From the NCBI GenBank assembly GCA_963761445.1, contig CAVXHV010000006.1:62001-126000 (forward strand): DNA of 64,000 nucleotides. The letters are read 5' to 3'. Numbering within the stretch: position 1 is the first letter of the stretch; every line of letters starts with the position of its first letter. This document shows, one piece after another, positions 28,901 through 39,289 of this stretch. Origin of the DNA: CAVXHV01 sp963761445 (GTDB lineage Bacteria; Planctomycetota; Planctomycetia; Isosphaerales; Isosphaeraceae). The notes beneath the pieces are model-generated. The model was not told the DNA's origin. It worked only from the letters and a program-made list of their open reading frames with translations, and ran no database searches. The position numbers were made by a program, and so were the translations under genes.

Positions 28901-29543
28901 CGGGCTTGTCGTCATACATCGTCACCAGGATGTTCGACGGTTTGATATCCCGATGGATGATCCCCTTCTGGTGCGCGTGCTGGATCGCCTGGCAAACGGG
29001 CACGAGCAGCGCCAGCCGCTCGCGGGGAGTGAGGTGTTGGTCGTCGCAGAACTGGGTGATGGGCACGCCGTGCACCAGCTCCATGACGAAGTAGGGCCGG
29101 CCGCTGTCGGTCGTGCCGGCGTCGAGGACGCGGGCGATATTCTGATGGTCCATCATCGCCAGCGCCTGCCGCTCGGCCTCGAAGCGAGCGATGACCTGGC
29201 GGCTGTCCATGCCGGGCTTGATGATCTTGAGTGCGACGCGGCGGCGGACCGGCTCGGTCTGCTCGGCCATGTGGACGATGCCCATCCCCCCCTCGCCGAT
29301 TTGCTGGAGGAGCTTGTACGGGCCGACACGGTCGCCGGCTCGCTCGCCAGCCGGCTCGTGCTGCCCGGTGAGGCCGTCGGGGCCGCGCTCGAGGATGCCG
29401 GCGGTCCGGTCGTCGGCCTCGAGCCGGCGCTCGATGCGCCCGCGGAGGTCGTGGTCGCCGCCGCAGACCTCGTCGAGAAATGCGCACCGCTGTGCCCCGG
29501 AGGCCTTGCCGAGCGCGGCAGCGAAGATCGACTCGTCACTCAT
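25986..29543 (-). CDS. Ser/Thr protein kinase with membrane helix and C-terminal WD40 domain
   Basis: An intact protein of 1185 residues. An N-terminal helical domain (residues 1-50) is followed by a kinase domain at about 75-345: IGEGGMGIVHMAEQ, Lys106 (VALKIIKPGMD), HRDIKPSNILV at 197, DFGVAK at 220, GTFEYMSPEQAQM, RSDIYSLGVLLYELLTGTTP. A membrane helix near 400 (VAGMFLVLLIGAAIVSTWQA) leads into a coiled coil and the signature ALYVSDLNRAYQYWDSGN and DLRGVEWHYLRRL. About a dozen WD40-like repeats follow (LALSPDGKALAAMSDNGAIT, AFSSDGKLVAWHRGG). This architecture is very widespread in planctomycetes; the propeller likely binds partners outside the membrane. It has no frameshift, unlike its neighbours. 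Confidence 0.9.
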   Translation of the reverse strand: MSDESIFAAALGKASGAQRCAFLDEVCGGDHDLRGRIERRLEADDRTAGILERGPDGLTGQHEPAGERAGDRVGPYKLLQQIGEGGMGIVHMAEQTEPVRRRVALKIIKPGMDSRQVIARFEAERQALAMMDHQNIARVLDAGTTDSGRPYFVMELVHGVPITQFCDDQHLTPRERLALLVPVCQAIQHAHQKGIIHRDIKPSNILVTMYDDKPVPKVIDFGVAKAIEHRLTERTMFTQYGAVVGTFEYMSPEQAQMNAFGVDTRSDIYSLGVLLYELLTGTTPLGNERLRRAAVDEMVRLIKEEEAMRPSARLSSSNNLPKIAAVRSTDPARLSGIVRGELDWIVMKCLDKDRTRRYESANGLARDIQRYLSDEPVEACPPGAGYRLRKFARKYRTPLRVAGMFLVLLIGAAIVSTWQAIRATLAENRVLQQRDLARAKEAEAIRAREETGKAYQQVAVANQKLQTTTGDLRAALYVSDLNRAYQYWDSGNIQRVEELLERHRPTGKDADLRGVEWHYLRRLATRFQAGRIADVQKTVWDLALSPDGKALAAMSDNGAITIWDSATGDRRFHIADALAGYLAYTADGTLISAPPFRTTATGPRSSLIRLRGWDVSTGKEVVARRVNIDAGDSGPGGRLTDDGTALWGFTSDGKLRIWETASGHEIVTLDPQAADPSIERATGHFAALANGRKALVWRMGGTMLVWDVATRTIRFKHSHPLHWSAAVAFSSDGKLVAWHRGGPPHVVQVWDWNAGKQVAEMQGFAGHVYALRFSPDGKALAAADEFGTIRLMNVATSKEIAALKGHGVQVPKLAFTPDGSWLYSASVDGLIRRWKLIPDQDSDQFEGDPDYYPVAGGVSADGRSYFTYSRFKRGYQWELIHRDLTNHRALARFEVAGNALVSGNGKCVVFQKSGERTIRLRDIFANREVTLLESPSWPSGRKGFSPDGRVLAWCDPDQIRLWDSETGKPVGSLPQANASAIAFSADGRYFAAGATRTGAAAPSVTVWKTPSLTETGKLPGEANALTFSPDGETLAVIQSDRVTLWDVHSQVVRAVVSGSYSGPGLGSFGFRRYGFSPDGGLFAIDDNTNMRTGLWKAATGELVGYLAGPRESIWGLSWSPDGKTLVTTGGPKVKLWNVATLEELTTLMLTNRVGCQAFAPDGSLIVGDQMYKIGVWRTGLEQNAR

Positions 29544-29659
29544 CGCACCAGACCTCCACCGGGTGCAGAAAAGGTGTCAGACACCGTTGTTCGTCCTCGA
29601 TCCCCGAATTTGGTCCAGTGTCCCCCGAGCTCCGGGTTGCAGGCTCCGGGAGGCCCGAC

Positions 29660-32600
29660 TCACTTCACCCGTCTACCGGCGAGCAGGCGCTTCTCCTTGG
29701 CAAGGAGGGCCGCCAGTTCTTTCCTCACACGTGCGTGTTTGCCCAAGATCACGAGATTGGCGGCCGTAATCTTGGTCTCGTAGTCGCTGCCGGCGGTTCC
29801 GTTGCCGACCCCATCAATGGCAACGCCTGCGCCATCCTTGATCGAGTCGGAGCCCGTTCCGTGAACGATCAGGCTGTAAGCGTAGTGCACATTCAGCCGT
29901 CTAGCGGGTGAGAGCGTAACACTTCTCGTGTCCGCGTCGTAGATGGCCGAGGCGACGGCGACCGTGTGCCCACCCGGGCCGATGATTGTGTAGCCCCGGA
30001 CATTCTCGGCGGTCGCGGGATCGAGCGGCCCGTTGAACTGGATGACCAGGGAGGTCGGGTGCATGTGGTAGCCAAAGCGTGACACGGACATGACCATCGG
30101 CGAAGCAGCGATAAAAGTGAACTGATCGGCGGATGAGGTGGCGGACGTGCCAGCGGGGGTCGTCACCGTCACATTCACTGCTCCACTGCCCGGGGGACTA
30201 TCGGCGGTGATTGTTGTATCGTTCACCACTTTCACGTCCGTTGCTACCGTCGTGCCAAAGTCGACCGCGGTCGCACTGGTAAAGCCGGCGCCAGTGATGG
30301 TCACCGGAGTGCCGCCGGCCGTGGGCGCGCTGTTCGGGCTCAAGCCCGTCACCGAAGGCCCAGCCGCCGCGACGTAGGTGAACTCGTCTTCCGGCGATGT
30401 GGGGGATGTGCCGTTCGGGGTGGTGACGGTCACGTTCACTGTGCCGGTGCCGGCCGGGCTGGTGGCGGTGATCGAGGTGTCGCTATTGACGGTGACGCCT
30501 GTGGCGCGAGTGGTGCCGAAGTCGACGGCGGTTGCGCCGGTGAATCCGGTACCGGTGATCGTCACCGAGGTGCCGCCGGCGGCTGGCCCGCTACCGGGGC
30601 TTACGCCGGTGATAGCCGGCGCGGCGATGTAGCTGAACTGATCGGGGGAAGATGTAGCCGACTTGCCGGCCGGGGTGGTCACGGTCACGTCCACCGTGCC
30701 GGAGCCCGCCGGGCTGTCGGCCATGATCGTGGTGTCATTGACCACAGCGACGTTCGTCGCCGTGCTCGTGCCGAACTCGACGGCGGTTGCGCCGGTGAAG
30801 CCGGAGCCGGTGATTGTTACCAGAGTGCCGCCAGCCGCCGGGCCGCTGGTCGGGCTCAGGCCTGTGACCGACGGCGCGGGCTGGACCGCCTGTGTGAGGA
30901 CGACGTCGTGGCCATCGCCGCCCTCGTAGGTGATGTGGAACGGAATATTGTTGATCGTCAACGAGGCCCCCTCGGCAAGCCCGTTGAAAGTCCCGACGAT
31001 CGGGGCTGTGCTTTTGATGATCGTGAATGTCTCCCCATTCGTCGGAGTGAAGCCAAGCGCGCGACTGAGCGTGCTTCCGTTCAGAGTGACGGTGCCTGTC
31101 ACATTGAGCTGGTCATAGCCGCCAGCGCCCGGGTTCGCGCCGTCCAACTCGACCACGAACGTCGATACCGAATCGAACGTGACGTCACCCAGAGCGGTCA
31201 GGATTCCGGGGCTATCCCCCGGGCTCACGCTAGCGCTCGTCGTGGTGACGGTACCTACGGTTCCCGAACCACCCAGGATGGCACCAAAGTCGACGGCAAT
31301 CGGGCTGTTGGGCAGCGATCCGTCCACCACCAAAGTCCCGCCGTTCACGGTGGTGGGTCCGGTGAAGTTGGGGCTGCTTCCGCCGAGTGAAAGCACGCTT
31401 GAACCGTTCTTGACCAGATTCCCCGCACCGCTCAGGGTCGATCCGCTATCAAATGTAAACGCGGCCGTGCCGCCGAATTCCAGGCTCGTCCCGGATTCGA
31501 TCGTAAAGGCAGCGTCGGTCTCAGTGCCGCCTCCGAGCAGCTCAAGTGCTCCAGTTTGCACGTCGAGCGATCCGCTCGTTACGTTGAACGACACTCCCTG
31601 CAGGAAGTACCCTTGGCTACTGCTGGTGGACTTGATAAAGCTTCCGTCATCGTTGAACGACGCGGCCGCGCCCGCGGTGTTCTCAAATTCGTGCCCCGCG
31701 GTGCATTGATCCTGGAACACGCCCTGATTGTTGAAGACTGCGCCGTCGGAAAGATCGATGTCACTGTTGATGCCGGTCCAGGTTGCCGTTTGACCGGCTG
31801 GGTTGGTCAGCGTCCGCCCGTCCAGGGTGAAGATCGCGTTGCCCACGTTGAACAGGATGCCGCCGTTCGAGTTCACCGCGCCGGAGCCGGAGATCGTGCC
31901 GCTGCTCAAGGTCGCGAGGCCGCTGACCGTCATGGCCGCGGTGCTCGTCAGTGTACCACCGGTCATGGTCAACGTCGTCGCATCGAGTGCGATCGTGCCG
32001 AAATTGAGCGTACCGTATTGCGACAACAGGGTCGCGCCGATGGAAGGGATCGTCCCCGTGAAGTTGACCGTGCCGTTGCCCGAGGCATCGATGGTCGTCC
32101 CTGTCACATCATAAGTTCCAGCCATGGCGATGGTGCCCGAGGCCGTAAAGGCTACGGTGCCTGCGCCGCCGACACTGCTCGCGGCATCCAGTGTGTGCGA
32201 TCCACCGAAATCGAGCGTGGCTCCCGTCTCGGATGTGAACGTCGCACTGGTGTCGGTCCCGCCTCCGAGTAACTCAAGTGTTCCAGTCTGCACGTCGAGC
32301 GATCCGCTTGTTACGTTGAACGACACTCCCTGCAGGAAGTACCCTTGGCTGATGGCGGACTTGATGAAGCTTCCGCCATTGTTGAACGACGCTGTCGCGC
32401 CCGCGGTGTTCTCAAATTCGTGCCCCGCGGTGCATTGATCCTGGAACACGCCCTGATTGTTGAAGACTGCGCCGTCGGAAAGATCGATGTCACTGTTGAT
32501 GCCGGTCCAGGTTGCCGTTTGACCGGCTGGGTTGGTCAGCGTCCGCCCGTCCAGGGTGAAGATCGCGTTGCCCACGTTGAACAGGATGCCGCCGTTCGAG

Positions 32601-33031
32601 TTCACCGCGCCCGAGCCGGAGATCGTGCCGCTGCTCAAGGTCGAGAGGCCGCTGACCGTCACGTCGCCGGTGCCGGTCAGCGTGCCGCCGCTGATCGTCA
32701 GAGCGCCGCCGATCGTCGAGGCCGAGGCGATCGAGAGCGAACCGCCGGAGATCGTGAGTGGTTGGGTCGAGCTCAGGCTGTTGATCGCGTCGCTGGCGCT
32801 ACTGGAGTGAACAACGTTCGCGGGGATGTTGATCGTGACATCGGCGCCCGAGCCGGGCACGCCGACGGGGCTCCAGTTATTCGCGCTGTCCCAGTTGTTA
32901 TCGCCGGCGTCGCCCGTCCAGGTGACGGCCGAGAGCAGCGTCCGAGGCTCCATCAATTCGATTCGAGGCTGGCATGACCTCGATCGTATCCGATTGCGGT
33001 TCCGTTGTGATCGAAATGGCAGTGCGAGCAT
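29660..33031 (-). CDS. Large cell-surface protein with MEPRTLLSA motif, internal duplication and IPT/TIG domains
   Basis: An intact protein of 1123 residues. The N-terminus carries MEPRTLLSA (about residues 27-35), the planctomycete LEPRxLLSA-type surface-protein motif, after a basic leader. Autotransporter-type beta-helix sequence follows (LTISGGTLTGTGDVTVSGLS), including a unit of about 130 residues present twice almost identically (ISGSGAVNSNGGILFNVGNA). Next is an adhesin-like segment with a passenger strand (SVSPGDSPGILTALGDVTFD). Three IPT/TIG immunoglobulin-like domains then follow in tandem (SVTGLSPTSGPAAGGTLVTI). The C-terminal domain is FNGPLDPATAENVRGYTIIG, a cadherin/Big-like strand. 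The tail is lysine/arginine rich. It is probably exported and displayed on the outer surface for adhesion. Confidence 0.85.
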   Translation of the reverse strand: MLALPFRSQRNRNRIRSRSCQPRIELMEPRTLLSAVTWTGDAGDNNWDSANNWSPVGVPGSGADVTINIPANVVHSSSASDAINSLSSTQPLTISGGSLSIASASTIGGALTISGGTLTGTGDVTVSGLSTLSSGTISGSGAVNSNGGILFNVGNAIFTLDGRTLTNPAGQTATWTGINSDIDLSDGAVFNNQGVFQDQCTAGHEFENTAGATASFNNGGSFIKSAISQGYFLQGVSFNVTSGSLDVQTGTLELLGGGTDTSATFTSETGATLDFGGSHTLDAASSVGGAGTVAFTASGTIAMAGTYDVTGTTIDASGNGTVNFTGTIPSIGATLLSQYGTLNFGTIALDATTLTMTGGTLTSTAAMTVSGLATLSSGTISGSGAVNSNGGILFNVGNAIFTLDGRTLTNPAGQTATWTGINSDIDLSDGAVFNNQGVFQDQCTAGHEFENTAGAAASFNDDGSFIKSTSSSQGYFLQGVSFNVTSGSLDVQTGALELLGGGTETDAAFTIESGTSLEFGGTAAFTFDSGSTLSGAGNLVKNGSSVLSLGGSSPNFTGPTTVNGGTLVVDGSLPNSPIAVDFGAILGGSGTVGTVTTTSASVSPGDSPGILTALGDVTFDSVSTFVVELDGANPGAGGYDQLNVTGTVTLNGSTLSRALGFTPTNGETFTIIKSTAPIVGTFNGLAEGASLTINNIPFHITYEGGDGHDVVLTQAVQPAPSVTGLSPTSGPAAGGTLVTITGSGFTGATAVEFGTSTATNVAVVNDTTIMADSPAGSGTVDVTVTTPAGKSATSSPDQFSYIAAPAITGVSPGSGPAAGGTSVTITGTGFTGATAVDFGTTRATGVTVNSDTSITATSPAGTGTVNVTVTTPNGTSPTSPEDEFTYVAAAGPSVTGLSPNSAPTAGGTPVTITGAGFTSATAVDFGTTVATDVKVVNDTTITADSPPGSGAVNVTVTTPAGTSATSSADQFTFIAASPMVMSVSRFGYHMHPTSLVIQFNGPLDPATAENVRGYTIIGPGGHTVAVASAIYDADTRSVTLSPARRLNVHYAYSLIVHGTGSDSIKDGAGVAIDGVGNGTAGSDYETKITAANLVILGKHARVRKELAALLAKEKRLLAGRRVK
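31530..31931 (-). repeat. Internal direct repeat 1 of the surface-protein gene
   Basis: About 400 bases nearly identical to 32262-32660, offset 732 then 729 bases because of one codon deletion. Identity is higher than needed to keep the protein sequence, indicating a recent in-gene duplication or gene conversion. Confidence 0.8.
32262..32660 (-). repeat. Internal direct repeat 2 of the surface-protein gene
   Basis: Partner of the repeat at 31530-31931; it encodes the N-terminal copy of the beta-helix unit. Confidence 0.8.
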
Positions 33032-33350
33032 GGCGATACCTCCTCGAAAGTGTCACTAATAAGGGGTCATGATGCGATGCGGTGCGATTCCCGGGACGCG
33101 GGCGCGCACTCCCGACGTCCCCGGCCCCGACGAGGGGCCGGCCCGGGCCTGTGTCAGAATCAGAGCGCGACGGAGTGGGCTGGCTTAAAGCCCGGTGATC
33201 ACGTCGGCGGCGGCGCGGTCTTGGTTCTTCTGCTGGTTCGGCCTGCTTGGCAGAACCTCTTCGTAAAGCGCCATGCCGCGTCTTTCCCCAAGACATCGAT
33301 CATTGGTCAACCAAACGACTGCGGATCCCAAGACCCACAGGGCAGGCTTT
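33032..33350. other. Intergenic stretch with no recognised feature
   Basis: 319 bases upstream of the surface-protein gene and downstream of the large kinase, both on the minus strand. I see no conserved reading frame, repeat or clear hairpin. It should hold the surface-protein promoter. Confidence 0.5.
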
Positions 33351-36300
33351 TCACCCACCTCTTCCCCCTCCCTTTTTCGCGCTCGTGCCTGGCGCACTTC
33401 GCAGCAGCTCTTCGGCCTCCGCGCGGAACGCTTTCAATTCTTCCTTGTGCTGCGCCGGCAAGTCCTTGTGCGCCTCGGTCCACTTCAGGGCTCGATAAAA
33501 GCAGTCGCTGGCCTTCGGCGAATCCCCGAGTCTGGCATGGCACATGGCGAGGAAGAACAGGTCGAAGGCGTCGAACTGTCCCTTTCCAGCTTTGAGGCTA
33601 TTTTCGAGCGTGGCGATGGACTCTCCATAAAGTCCGTTGCGGTACTGGGCCACGCCCAGCGTGTTGAGGTACTCCTGGGAGTTGGTCGCCCGCTCGATGA
33701 TCTTCGTTGCGAGCTCCAGCCCGCGGACTGGGTCGCGCTCGGCCGTGGGGCCGGTGAGGAGACGCCAGGCGCTGATATTGAGCTGCTCCGGGTCGTTTCG
33801 CGCGGCCTCCGCCACCTTCTTGCGGTCGGCGTCGGCGTGGCTCCGGTCGCTCAAGCCGTCGTAACAGCGGGCGCGCCGCTCGTACAGGTCCGCGTCCTCG
33901 GGGTAGAACTTCAGCAGGACGGTGAGGTCCGCGACCGCCTCCGCGTGGCGCCCGAGGCGTTCCAGGGACTGCGCCGCGGGCCCATAGAGCGTCCAGGTGG
34001 CCGGGCTGTTCGCGCAGTAGCCAGGTCGCATCGACGATGGCCTCCGCCCAAAGGCCGCAGCGGCGCGCGGCCATGGCCCGCAGGCGGCGAACCTCGAAGT
34101 CGTCGGGGCGGATCGTTCGTGCGATCGACAGGTGGGCGAACGCATCATCAAAGCGCCCGTCCGCGTACGCCAGGGCCCCGAGCCGGGCGTGGGCATCGGC
34201 GTCGAAGGGATTGACCCACCAGGCGATGGCCGCCTGCGTCAGCTCCCACTGGCGGAGCTTGGCAGCGTCGGTCGCCAGCTCCGGATGATGCACCGTCACG
34301 GCCGGCGGCGGCCACGCCATCGGCCGGTCCGTCTGCTCGGGGCACGGAGGGAGATCCATATCCAAACCCAGCTCGGCGAGCTGACTGCGTATGACCCTCA
34401 GGTCCCAGCGATAGAGCTGCTGGTCCCAGCCGATGGCATATAACCAGGCGCCGTCGGGGCTGAAGTCTCGGGGCTGGAGTCGAGTCTGCTCCGGGATGCT
34501 CAGGCGGGCCAACTCCTTGCCGGTCTCAAAGTTCACCAGCAGGATTTCACCATAGCCAGCGAGACAGGCGAGCAGCCGTCCATCCGGCGCGAGCAGGCCG
34601 GACGGACAAGGAACGGCTTTGGGTTGCCAGTTGCCGACCTTACACCAGTACCACGAGTGACTATCGAGGTTAGATTTGTCGTGAAGCCAGCTACCGTCCG
34701 CGCTGAAAGTTGGTATCGAACTTTGGTGTATCGGCAACACGGTTATCAACCTGCCCGTGGCCGCCTCCCAGACCTTGGCGCTCTCACCGTTTGGGTCGGG
34801 CCAGCAACTGCCGGTTACGACCCAGCGGCCATCGGGACTGACGTCGACGTGACGCAAGTCGTACTGGGGCCCCAGGGTCAGTGTTCGGAGGGGCGGGCCC
34901 AGGTGAACGACTGTTGCGTGCGTCCCGCGCAAACGCCAGCACTCGCCCATCCCGGGAGGCACTGAATGGCCTGTTGCCGATGGCTGCCTGAACTGTGTGC
35001 TGCGAGGTCACCCTCCGAGGCGGGCCCAGGCGGTAGCTCTCCGGCGAGCCTGAGTCCGCGCGGACAGGCCAGCCGAAGACACCGTTCGCATTTCGACTCA
35101 AGAGGGCACCCGTGGCATCAAACCCAAACCGGCCCTCGATCGCCAGGTCCGCCGACAAGAGCCACCCGTGCGGGTACATCAGGTGGTAGAAGTCGTCCTC
35201 GATGATCGCCGGGGTGTCCGCGATCAACACCCGGTGTTCTCGGCCTGGGGCGAACCGCAGTAACTTGACGGTGTCTCCGGCGGATCGCCCGACGATATAG
35301 TGGTCATCCCGACAAAAGCTGGGCCAATACCCCAAGGCGGGTTGTAAGCTGGTACTCGGCGTGTTGAATAGCTGCTTGCCCGTGCCCGCGTCCCAGACCC
35401 GGAGGATTCCGCCCCAGTCGGCCGTGAGGAGGCGATCGCCGGTCGAGTTGAATCGAAGGTTGAGGCCGGCGCGGCCGACCCCTTTATAGTGCGTGGTCAG
35501 TTGCTTCCCGGTCTCGCTGTCCCACAGGACGAGTTCTTGCTCAAAGCAGTCTATCGCCAGCCTTCTGCCGTCTGGGTGCCAGGCGACGGCCGACACGCCG
35601 CTCGCGTTGGTGAACCGAGGCGAAAGAATGGCGCCGCTCTCGACGTCGTAAAGGCGAACCTCTACCCCGCAAGCGACGGCCAGGCGGGGAAGGCGGGGGT
35701 GGAACATGGCGGCGAAGGGGGCAACTCCGACCTGCCACTGCCGCACGACCGCCCCCGTTTCGGTGTCGTACACGGTGAGCGTGCCGTCGCGGTGGCCGAC
35801 GGCAAGCTGCCGCCCGTCCGGCCGGAATGCCGAGGCCGACTCGGATATCTCGCGATCTTCCAGCACCAACTTCGCCTGGGGCCCATCGCAATGCCACAGC
35901 TTCAGCCAGTCGTACCCTTTACCGTTGATGTGCGGGCTGCCCGGGGCCAGAAAACGGAGGTCCGGGCTGTGCCACTCGCCATAGAGGGCCCTCCCGGACA
36001 CGTGCAGCTCCTTCAGCCGCTGTTCTTTCCCGTTGACCAGCCGAGAGTAATAGGCGTGTCCCTCGTCCACTTGCACGTAGCCCTGTCCGGTCGGGTCGAA
36101 GGCCATGTCGGAAGCGGGACACGCCGTCTTCCATTGTGGCCCACCGTCATCGATGTCGGGCAAGCACAGCGCGGCAATGGCCTCGTTGCGCAGCTCGTCG
36201 AATGTCTCGGGCGGCTTCCGCAGTCGGCGGGCCAACTGGACCGCGTCCTGAATTGCCTCCAGGCTTTTGAAGCGCTGCCCGGATCGGCCGCTATAGCGCC

Positions 36301-37739
36301 GCGCCCGCGCCTCGGCGACCTGGGCCGTGAACAGCTTCTCGAGCGCATCGCCTTCCGCCCGGCGCCGGTAGCGGAGCTCCCGCTGCAAGCGCAGAGCGAA
36401 CACGGAGGAACCGACGGCCACGACCAGCAAGAGCAGCAGCACGGCGGCCGACAGGCCGGCCAGCCAGGGATTGCGGCGGCACCAGCGCCAGCCTTGCTCG
36501 GCGGGGGTGGCGCCGGGCACGGATCGGGCGATCGGCCAGGAAACGGCGCAGGTCTTCCGCCAGCGCCTCGGCCGTTGCGTAGCGTTGGGTGGGGTCCTTC
36601 GCCAGGCACTTCAGGACGAGCGTCTCCAGATCGCGCGGGACCCGCGGGTCGAGCTTGCAGGGCGGCCGGGGCGGCTCGTGCAGCACCCTTTGGATGAGCA
36701 GGCCCTTGTTCGAGTCGTCAAACGCCGGCCGGAGTGTCAGGAGCTCGTAGAGCGTCAGGCCCAGGCCATAGACGTCGCTCTGGGGCAGGGACTTGCCCTC
36801 GAACCGCTCGGGAGCCATGAAGCGGATGGTGCCGACGATGTCGCCGGTGTGCGTCAGCTCCTCCGTCCCCTCGGCCTTGGCAAGCCCAAACTCGGCGACC
36901 CACACCATCCCCTGCAGATCGAGCAGCAGGTTCGACGGCTTGACGTCGCGGTGCAGGATGCCCTGGCGGTGGGCGTAGGCCAGCGCGTCGCTGACCTGGA
37001 CACCGATCCGCGCCACGCCTCGGTAGTACTCCGCCTCGGGCCCGCACGGCGACAGCCGCGAGGTCAGCGACGAAGGATCGGGGTGTTCGATCGGCTTGCC
37101 GGGATCGGCGGCCGTGGGGGGGTTGAAGCGGCCGGTCAGAAGGCTGTGCGCCACGCTCCCCTCGGTGGGCAGCGCCTCACCGGCTTCCAGCGGCCGGCGG
37201 AGGCGGCGGACGTCGGCCAGCACCTTGTCGAGTCCCTCGCCGTGGATGAACTGCATGGCGTAGTAGTGGACGCCGTCGCACTCGCCGACGCCGAAGACGG
37301 GCACGATGTTGGTGTGGTGCAGCCGCCCCGCCGCCTTGGCCTCGCGGTGGAAGCGGGCCAGGTAGGTCGGGTTCAGGAGCGCCGTTGACGGCAGCCCCTT
37401 GAGGGCCACGTGCCGGCCGAGCGATTCTTGCTCCGCCTCGTAAACGACGCCCATGCCGCCCCGGCCGACCTCACGCAGGATGCGGTAGTCGCCGAGACGC
37501 TCCAGGCTGGCGAGGGCGGATGTCGCCCGCCGCTCGAAGTCGCCGGTGGCGTCGGCAGGTGGCTTCAGTTTCTCGATCTGCACGAGCGCCGGAAACAGAT
37601 CGCGGATATCGGAGGCGAGGTCGGGGTAGCGGTCGGTGTACTCGCTCAGGGGCGGGTGCTTGCCCTCGCGGTGGCGTTCGACGAAATCCGCGGCAAGCCG
37701 CTCCAGCACCACATCGCGGTTCGATTGGGACGAGGGCAT
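33351..37739 (-). CDS. Very large Ser/Thr kinase-WD40-TPR membrane protein (three frameshifts)
   Basis: One gene of about 1460 codons. The kinase domain has VGRGGMGVVYEAEQ, Lys114 (VALKGLP), HRDVKPSNLLL near 263 and GTIRFMAPERFEGKS. The metal-binding DFG is EFG here (VAEFGLAKAEG, codon 36891-36893). After LAEDLRRFLADRPI the frame slips near 36530, then WRWCRRNPWLAGLSAAVLLL gives the membrane helix. WD40-like repeats follow (FRPDGRQLAVGHRDGTLTVY), broken near 34930 and resuming (HVDVSPDGRWVVTGSCWPDP). TPR-like helices follow (FDDAFAHLSIARTIRPDDFE), broken near 34000 and resuming (LERLGRHAEAVADLTVLLKF), ending AKKGGGRGG. The sigma-factor gene lies 18 bases upstream, giving a sigma/kinase pair. 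Confidence 0.8.
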
Positions 37740-37757
37740 TGCAATCCTCCGAGACGT

Positions 37758-38391
37758 TCAGCCGAAGAACCCGGGGACGGCGTCCAGAATCGCCTTGAGC
37801 CTTCTGATCGCCCGGATATAGCGTTTGCTGGCCGCGGAGGTCTCGATCCCGAGGACCTCGGCCGCCTCGATGTTGCTCAGTTCCTCGAAGTGACGCAGCA
37901 CGACCACCTCGCGGTCGATGGGGTCCATGCTGCCGCAGCACCTCGTGCAGCCGAAGCTGCATCTCCGCCCGAACGGCGGCCTGTGTGGGCGACGTCAGGC
38001 CGGCCAGCAGGTGCTGCGCCAGCGACGCGGACGAGGCCGCCGGCAGCGGGCCGCGGTAGAGCGAGACCTCCCGCGCGGCATCGCGCATCTCCGCGCCCAG
38101 GTTGCGGCGATGCACATCGACGAGCCGCTGCCCCGTCAGGGACCGCAGCCAGATAAAGAACGGCACGGTCGGGGAGGCCGCGTACTCGGGGAAACGCCGG
38201 GCCACCTCCAGGTAAGCGTCCTGGAGGACGTCCGACGTGTCGATGCGCCCATACAGGCGGCGATCGAGGCGAAGCCGGACCATCTTGCGCAGGCGATCGC
38301 GGTAGCGGGCGAACAGCGTGGCCAGAGCCTGCTGATCGCCAGCTTTCGCTCGCCGCAGGAGGTCGGTCTCGTCGGTCGCGTGTGCGGTCAT
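37758..38391 (-). CDS. ECF-type sigma factor paired with the large kinase (one frameshift)
   Basis: Starts MTAHATDETDLLRRAKAGDQ at 38391. Region 2 is LATLFARYRDRLRKMVRLRL, then GRIDTSDVLQDAYLEVARRF and FIWLRSLTGQRLVDVHRRNL. The frame slips near 37925 (expected HEVLRQ, then MDPIDREVVVLRHFEEL). Region 4 is SNIEAAEVLGIETSAASKRY, then IRAIRRLKAILDAVPGFFG, with the stop at 37758. In planctomycetes this ECF class is routinely encoded next to a Ser/Thr kinase, and the kinase here starts 18 bases downstream. Activity is probably controlled by the kinase or by phosphorylation; that is an inference from the pairing. Confidence 0.85.
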
Positions 38392-39289
38392 GATGGTCCC
38401 CTAAAGGTAGATTCCGCACTGGGGGCCTGCGCGAGGACAGGAAAAAAGGAAGCCGGCCTGGATTTGAGTGACTGACTGAGCATACCCGGCCGAAAACGAT
38501 GCCCAGTCGGCAGCTTCGTGACCGGCCCGCGTCGCCACGATGGCGTCCCAGGTGGCGATCGTGGAAAGCGCCGCCAATATCGTAACCGGGACGGCAGAGA
38601 CTCGACATCCGGCCGGCTCGATCGTTTCCAATGGCCAGTGCGTAGTCCGTGATTCCGATCGGGAAATCAGAGCCAGCTTCGAAAAGTCGGGGGAGAGCCA
38701 CCAGACTTGTCACGAATCCGCGTGTCTCGTTCCCAAGCGCTTTTCTGAAGGCGTTTCGTCCTTTGTCTCGTCCCACTGGAGAGCCAGGCATGGATCTGGT
38801 TCCCACGTTTCGGTCGAGTAGCGAAGCTCCCCTGCCAGATCGATCACATCCATCATTGCTGGCCGACTTGAGCCAGCTTCGAGGCGGTCGCTAGCCCGCC
38901 GCGGTCGTGGCGAGCTTCGGTGTCGTCGGACCGAAGCAGCAGATCACGGCCAGTCGGGAAACAACCGGCCGAGGGACCGTCAGACGGCGGAGCGGCTCGC
39001 CGGCTGAGCCGTGACCCTGAACGCGGCCACGCTCGACGAAAGTCCGTTCTCTAACGCCAGAGTCAATCGGCCGACCAGGTGCCCGGGGTCACGCGGTCCC
39101 GCCGGGAATGCGAACCTCAACATCTCCGTCGATGCGATAGAAGCCAAGTGGACGATACCGCGTGGAGCAGCTCGTGGTGATTGCCCGATTCGCTTGGAAG
39201 TGACTCCAGAAACAAGAATCGGCCCCGGTTTCGTCTTGGTCGTCTCGAGTTTCTTGTCGGTTCAAGCCGGCCGTGCGCTCCGCCCGAAC
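38392..39289. other. Intergenic stretch without a supported gene
   Basis: About 900 bases between the sigma-factor start and the 3' end of the cassette. Frames on both strands are arginine- or serine-rich and carry no recognisable motif. Composition changes along it, and it marks the left edge of the cassette, so it may contain eroded remnants. Confidence 0.4.

Noticed and set aside
32345..32977. Plus-strand open frame of about 210 codons inside the surface-protein gene
   Set aside because: Antisense to repeat-rich coding sequence; it duplicates where the gene duplicates (compare 31556-32272) and has an RAVDR-type composition typical of shadows.
38401..38631. Minus-strand 76-codon frame upstream of the sigma factor
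   Set aside because: No ribosome-binding site, mixed composition and no similarity that I recognise; left as intergenic.
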